Below are positions 58,830 through 64,000 of a DNA stretch of 64,000 nucleotides, piece after piece (the first letter of the stretch is position 1; each line of letters begins with the position of its first letter). The DNA is taken from positions 49,228,001 to 49,292,000 of the forward strand of contig CM114271.1 in NCBI GenBank assembly GCA_050084515.1. Direction: 5' to 3'. This stretch comes from Blasia pusilla. Lineage: Eukaryota; Marchantiophyta; Marchantiopsida; Blasiales. The translations under genes were made by a program, and so were the position numbers. The notes under the pieces were generated by a model, which saw only the letters and a list, made by a program, of their open reading frames with translations, ran no database searches and was not told the origin of the DNA.

Positions 58830-59023
58830 AAAGTTTGTGTATATAGAGTCCATCCTAGGGAGAGACATGTCTGTATAAGCCTGACCGCCGGCATCATACA
58901 CCACACCGTCCCCCCCTAGCTGGAAATCGTTGCCCATCCCTAGAACAGTGCAGAACGAGTGCGGTATGGCATGTCCGGACAAGTCCATCCCATGGACGGA
59001 CAAGTCCATTTCTTTGCAACCTT
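58830..59023. mobile_element. Mutator-like MITE at the end of a gypsy RT relic
   Basis: The ends read AAGTTTGTGTATATAG and CCATTTCTTTGCAACCTT, with the family's palindromes between them (gacatgtc, atggacggacaagtcc). The bordering RT reading frame runs into it and is disrupted there. No convincing 9-bp duplication was found, so the left border is uncertain. Confidence 0.5.
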
Positions 59024-59032
59024 GTGTGTGAT

Positions 59033-62000
59033 TGCATGAGATAATTGTGAAACGCAAATGGGAATTCTATTGTTATTATCATTTATTAGATATAGACAAT
59101 TGATAGTATTTGGTAATCTACTACGTACATAACTTATATCCACATCTCGAATATGATCAGACACAAACTTTCTACACCCATCTTTCACAACCCTCTCAAT
59201 CCTATCTTCTATTGCACACCCCTTTATAGGGATATCATCTACAAAAGGAATGGTTTTCTCAGGAATGAACTCTCTCAAGATCTTATTCATTGCACTCTGC
59301 ATGTGAGCGACAAAATTTGTTGCTCCTTGAGGTAATGTGCACATTCTTACAAGCCCAAGTGGTGTGCGCATAGTGGTAGTATCTCTACTCTCTGTAGCTA
59401 ATTGGAATCGATCATATCCCGAGTGCAAATCTCCTATAGAATAGATAGCACGGGCTGCAAAAGCTTCTGCGACTTCATCTATTCTAGGCCCCGCTCCCAT
59501 ATTTCGAATGGTTACCTTATTTTCCGGTTGCATATCTTGAATGAACCGGAGAGCTCCTGATTTCTTCGGCACAGTGAACCATCGACTCGAGTAAGGCCCC
59601 ATAGATGGCTCTAAGATACCCATCTGCATCTTCTCCTTCAATAACTCAATCAGCTTGGGAATCATAGCTCGTGGTATTGGTATCCCAAGGCACATGTGGA
59701 ACTGTGAAAATTACCATCGGTGCCACCACACTCATTTCTACACAACCAATTTCTTGTGTAGTAAAAGAGAAAGCCTTACCATGTCTCCTTCATATCTCCC
59801 GAAAGCATTTTCTTTCAATTTCTGTGAGAAACTCACCCCCTCCGATTTGCAGACGATCTAGCGTCTCTTCTGTGAACTTGTGTCCTATCTTCTTGACATC
59901 CCGCAGACTTGGCTCCATTGATGCACATTCTACTTGTCTCCCACAACCCTCTGGTAGTTGAGTAGCCATTGGATTCACCTTAAGACCTTTGTCTTGTATT
60001 TTGTGTGCACTTGTGCCTCCATGGGATGTTTGTCAGACTCAAACCCGTGCCCATCCGCTTCCTTCTCCGTAGATTCATATTCATTTTCTCCTTCCATGAA
60101 CCTTGATATCTCTTCATGCAACTCACGCGAGTGAATTGTAATCACCCTTGTATCCAGAAAATCGGTGTTCATCTGGGTAAACACCTCTTCAAGACTATCT
60201 CCAAAACCCTCTTCTTCATACATCTCACTAATGAACTCTTCATTTAATAGAACACCCTAACATTTTAACAAACCCTCCTTTTTTTTTTCATAAAACGTCT
60301 TTTCTTTTCATTCATTTCTTTCATCATTTGGAATCTACTAGACCACGAAGAAAAACATTGAGAAAACCCACACCTAAACATATACGATTCTTCCCCCTCT
60401 ACTAGCGGAAGACTCTTTCTTTTCTCTGCACCCCCATATTCTCGCTCTATAGGAGTGCTAACTAAAAATCCGAAAACTCTTTCTCTACCTTCATAGGACC
60501 ATCTCTCAACTTCTCTCTATTCCTTTCATGACCTACTCGTACAGTAAGGAATTGAACTGATCTTGTTCCATCCTGACTTCTAATACGGGCATAATGAGAC
60601 CCATCATCCATGACTTTGGTCTCCATTCTAGATGCTGTGATGTAAGGTTGCCCAAGAATCACAGGATAAGCAGCTCCATTCTGAACAAAGAAATTTTGCT
60701 CAATCAACACATCTTCGATTCGAGTTTTGACGGATGGACAAGCACCATAGAGTTCACCTTTTTGGTTGTTAGCCGCTCGTAGTACCCATCCATGCCCTGT
60801 ATCAATTGGCCACATCCCTTTGTCGGACACACTTCGCGATATGATGTTGATCTCCAAACCATGATCTACGAGAGCCAGAATTGACTCTTGAAGAGAGCCA
60901 AGTCAAACTCTAGCCTCTGTCGTTGCACGCGCCTAATATGATCGAGAATAGTGTCCACCATTATGCCTTTCTTCACCTTGTTCTGTCAAGGCTTCTCCTA
61001 CTTTCGCCTCTTTTCCCCATAAGTCAAGCTTTTGTCCAAACACTTGGCAAAGCTCTTTATCTTCTTCTTCTTCTGTGATGTCAATATCCAAAGCTCTCAC
61101 CATCACCATATCTGCAGTCATCTGCCTCTTCCTTTTGATCACATCTATGATCAACTCATGAAAGTCAGGTTTGGCTATGCCCAAGACTTCCCTCAAAGAA
61201 AACTCTATTTTTGCATCCAAAATCCTCTCCTCAAGAATCTCCTTTAAATTCGTGCTTGTCTCGATATCAGACTACAGCTTGTATGTAGGAGTCTTACCCT
61301 TGGTCTTCTGAGGAGACCTCAATTCGTTCTCCTTCGTTCCTGCTTCTTTGACATGAGAATCCCTCACAGATTCATATGTGGAAGGTCCTTCTTCTCTTGA
61401 TGGCTGCTCCTCCGGTTGTCCTTTTCTTCTTAAGGTCCTTGCTCTTCTTGCGGCTTCCTCAACATCAACACCATCATCGTCGCGTCTCCTCTTCTCCTCC
61501 ACACTAGCATCTTGCCAACTCACATGTTTCTCTTGTGCTAGGTATGCTTTAACACACCCAGCTTCCACTGGATCATCCCATCCAGTCAGATGACGGATAG
61601 TCTCTGCCCCTCGTATCATAACTTCTCGAGGAAATTCTAATGATTCACTTTTAGCTACAGATACAATAGGCACTTCTATTTTCAGTGCAAAGGTATCAGA
61701 ATCTAATGTCGTAGTGATAACTCCTACTTGACTTCTCACTAAGCCTTTCATAACTCCTCTATCAAAGTTGGTATTCAACGGCATACCAGTCTACGTTGAA
61801 TGAATCTTCCCATCTTTGAAGTTTACTATTCCATTTCTAAGAGCTTCTGAAAATTCCTCACATTCTCGACGTTGATGCTCAACACTATCATATCATATAC
61901 ATCTTCTCACAAAGTTCTTACTTGTTGAAGGAGCACCAACACTAGGATTCCTATCAAGTTTAAGCTCAGCTATTTCTACTCTTAACTCTCTCAAACCTTT

Positions 62001-62786
62001 CACCAACTCATCAATGGTAGAATCTTCAAGCTTTGTTGGCATGGGCTTAGGCAATGGATTTGAAATTGGTACCTCCAACTTGAATACTGTGGTTCTACCT
62101 CTACTTCGACTGTGCTTTGTGAGGATAGCAACATCTTCTTCCACTTTCTTCCAATTAGTGCTGACACCTCCTTCTTCATTCTTGTATGCCAACATTATGA
62201 AAAGCTTGTCCTCCAAATTCTCATCTCCCGCCTCAAGGAATAACTCGGTTTTCCTCAAGTCTAAAGTTGCCCTTTCCGAAGGAGAAAGCTGAAAAAACCG
62301 CTTCTCAAACTCACCCAACAATTCATTTGGAGTCATTCCCTTCCTCGGATGTTGCTCTATCCATTCTAGAAAACTCCTCTTAGTCACCCAATCCACATCA
62401 TCATCGAAGAATTCTCCTTTCAGCAACTGTTCGTACTCCTCCTGTGAGGTTGGATTTTCTGCTCTCAACTTCTTTACTTGACTACGGATCTCTGGTATTA
62501 CAGCTAACTCAAAACTTGACACCATATCACCTTCGGGTACACGGTTTACCTCCGTCTCACAGACATACTCTCCAACATACTTGGTGATGTTCCTGCCATC
62601 AAATCTCCCCAACTTCTTCATAATCGCTTGGAGAGCCCTTGTTGATCTTTGCTCTCCGATGTGAACTCCTCCTTGTTGGCTAAACAATGTTGTCAAAGTT
62701 CGGAGAAGATCCTCAACTCCCTCAGTTCCCATTGATGAAGTACTCCCAAAAGTAGTCATCTTGATAAGACTCCAACTTGCAAACAC
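59033..62786 (-). pseudogene. Ty3/gypsy gag-protease-RT relic, 3' part lost
   Basis: Gag runs at 61893-62786 (297 codons, with segments such as KLGRFDGRNITKYVGEY and LSPSERATLDLRKTELFLEA), continuing at 61272-61784 and 60933-61220. The protease region at 60462-60900 has LVDHGLEINIIS, with DHG where DSG is expected, and GAAYPVILGQPYI. RT at 59033-59695 holds RWFTVPKKSGALRFIQDMQ, DLHSGYDRFQL, RMCTLPQGATN and the catalytic box FVDDIPIKG. RT ends at the MITE at 58830-59023; RNase H and integrase are absent. A primer-binding-like TGGTGCTTCCACTGAGAGC lies at 62805-62823, just upstream of gag. The frames are long, so decay is moderate. Confidence 0.8.
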
Positions 62787-62804
62787 AAACTACTGCCTCA
62801 AAGA

Positions 62805-62823
62805 GCTCTCAGTGGAAGCACCA
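62805..62823 (-). other. Putative primer-binding site of the gypsy relic
   Basis: In minus-strand sense TGGTGCTTCCACTGAGAGC begins with TGG, the complement of a tRNA CCA end, and lies 20 bp before the gag ATG at 62786. I cannot assign the tRNA. Confidence 0.4.
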
Positions 62824-64000
62824 TTTGTCGTGTCGAGAGTCTTTCTTCGAGCAAGGGCGGGCCTTCTAGCTGCGGTAGATGCGGTCGATGCAAGGTGAAC
62901 TCTCTAATAAGTTCTCCTTTTTCAATACAAAATTATGATGTACACTCTCCATTCTCTCACGACAGGTATCACAAATGGAAGTGCCGAGGCGATCACTTCT
63001 TCGTAACATCGGACCCCAAAATTCCTAACTATAAAATCCCTATAAACTATTTTACGCTTGTACACGAGCAAGATAGCACAACTAGTGTTAAACCCTACTT
63101 GAGCAGGCCTATTGACATCCATGGATCGCTATATAAGGACATACAAAGTACAATCCCATGTCCTTCCATATGTGACAATAGGAAGAATCACCGGAGTTGG
63201 AGATTGCATGACCTGGTTCATGAACGCCTCCCCAAAGTGATAAACTAAATAGCGAGTGAACCAGTGCCTATCTACAAAGAGTACCTTGACATGGTAAGGA
63301 TTGAGGAAAAGAAAGTCAGGCATAGCTCGTGCTCCATCCCTATCCATCCTTGACAGACATTCTCTACTCTCCTCAAGAATGGGTTTTGGCGGAGTTATTC
63401 TCCCAAGAGGGGTAATCCACTCTCATTGGGGAAGTAACAAGCCAAAACATTCGTTATTTTAGTTTGACTAAACTCCTCTACGGTGACAAACCTCCCATCC
63501 CCACACACACACACACCACACTCTAGAAATCTCTCGAAGAATAGACCATGGTCAAGTTACTCTCTCAAGAGGGATGATCCACTCTCATTGGAAGAGCAAG
63601 CAATCCCAAAGCCATACACTCAAGAGAGACACGAGAGACTCAAGATGTGGAATAGAAGGTGATGAACCCTTGAAGGTCCCTCCTCTTTATATACTCACAA
63701 GGGATCCACAAGAGTACAAAATAGAGCTTATCTTATCTTGTGCCACATGGCTTCCTCTCAAGGCTTAGCCAATCACATTTTGGCACAAGTAGATTTCCTC
63801 GTTTCTCTTCCAAAATATCCTCTTTTACCCACATGATATTTTCCAGATTACCCCAACTAACCTAGCCACCAACCAAGACTACTTTTGCTTTTCACTAAAG
63901 CAACTACTTTACTTTTATAAAGTCATCTTTTATTTATTATCTCCTTTTTCTAAAGTTGGGCCCGCATAAAAGAGGCACCATAAAGATGTTTAAACATAAG
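62824..64000 (-). other. Probable 5' LTR region of the gypsy relic
   Basis: By position this should hold the 5' LTR, but no second copy is in the window to prove it. Two minus-strand frames (63129-63347 and 62922-63122) encode weakly similar segments (VILPIVTYGRTW and FVIPVVREWRVY). A segment near 63402-63440 recurs near 63563-63600 (aagaggg..atccactctcattgg), so it contains internal direct repeats. Confidence 0.3.

Noticed and set aside
58821-59032. 9-bp target duplication for the MITE at 58830-59023
   Set aside because: tacaatgtg and gtgtgtgat do not match convincingly at any shift tried, so no duplication is claimed.
63500-63526. Short CA-rich run (cacacacacac) as a possible microsatellite feature
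   Set aside because: It is too short to be worth annotating. Similar runs occur in the copia LTRs.
1-64000. tRNA or rRNA genes and CRISPR arrays
   Set aside because: I saw no cloverleaf-like box A/box B pair, no rRNA core text and no regularly spaced repeats. A covariance-model scan would settle the tRNA question.

Overview
The window reads as a repeat-rich nuclear segment of a land plant. The evidence is short GT-AG introns, an NPF/PTR (nitrate/peptide family) transporter, two secreted lipid-transfer-type proteins, and the usual plant mix of Ty1/copia, Ty3/gypsy, Helitron and Mutator-type elements. Two of the gypsy families resemble, from memory, elements of non-seed plants. That is only a weak hint towards a bryophyte or lycophyte, and I cannot name the species.

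Layout. 1-1.1 kb: decayed gypsy gag-protease. 3.1-3.8 kb: unknown ORF with one in-frame stop. 4.5-5.1 kb: two nested Mutator-like MITEs. 6.5-8.7 kb: weak host-like ORFs and a promoter-like stretch ending at strong hairpins. 8.9-15.97 kb: decayed autonomous-type Helitron (Rep plus PIF1-like helicase, minus strand). 15.97-20.76 kb: young copia element with a truncated 5' LTR. 20.8-23.8 kb: three MITEs and one solo LTR. 25.9-27.4 kb: copia RT and Helitron helicase relics. 28.6-33.9 kb: complete, older copia element inserted just after the protease of another gypsy-like relic (33.9-37.1 kb). 39.3-42.6 kb: two divergent lipid-transfer-type genes. 42.8-43.1 kb: copia integrase relic. 48.8-52 kb: NPF transporter gene with one premature stop. 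55.4-59.0 kb: more nested MITEs and a tiny Helitron. 59-63 kb: Ty3/gypsy relic whose RT is cut off by a MITE.

Only three loci look like host genes. The lipid-transfer pair stands head to head. One member carries a long extensin-like tail and has moved one cysteine of the eight-cysteine motif; both share an intron at the same place and phase. The transporter has four exons that join in frame over about 600 codons, broken by a single TGA where a cysteine is expected.

The clearest system-level signal is a MITE family with ends CATGGTTGCA / AAGGTTGCA and 9-bp target duplications. It is present in at least ten copies or fragments and is repeatedly nested in itself. The two copia elements differ greatly in age (about 0.4% versus 9% LTR divergence) and share non-canonical LTR termini (TA...CA). 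Short near-perfect inverted duplications with tiny loops recur across unrelated sequence.
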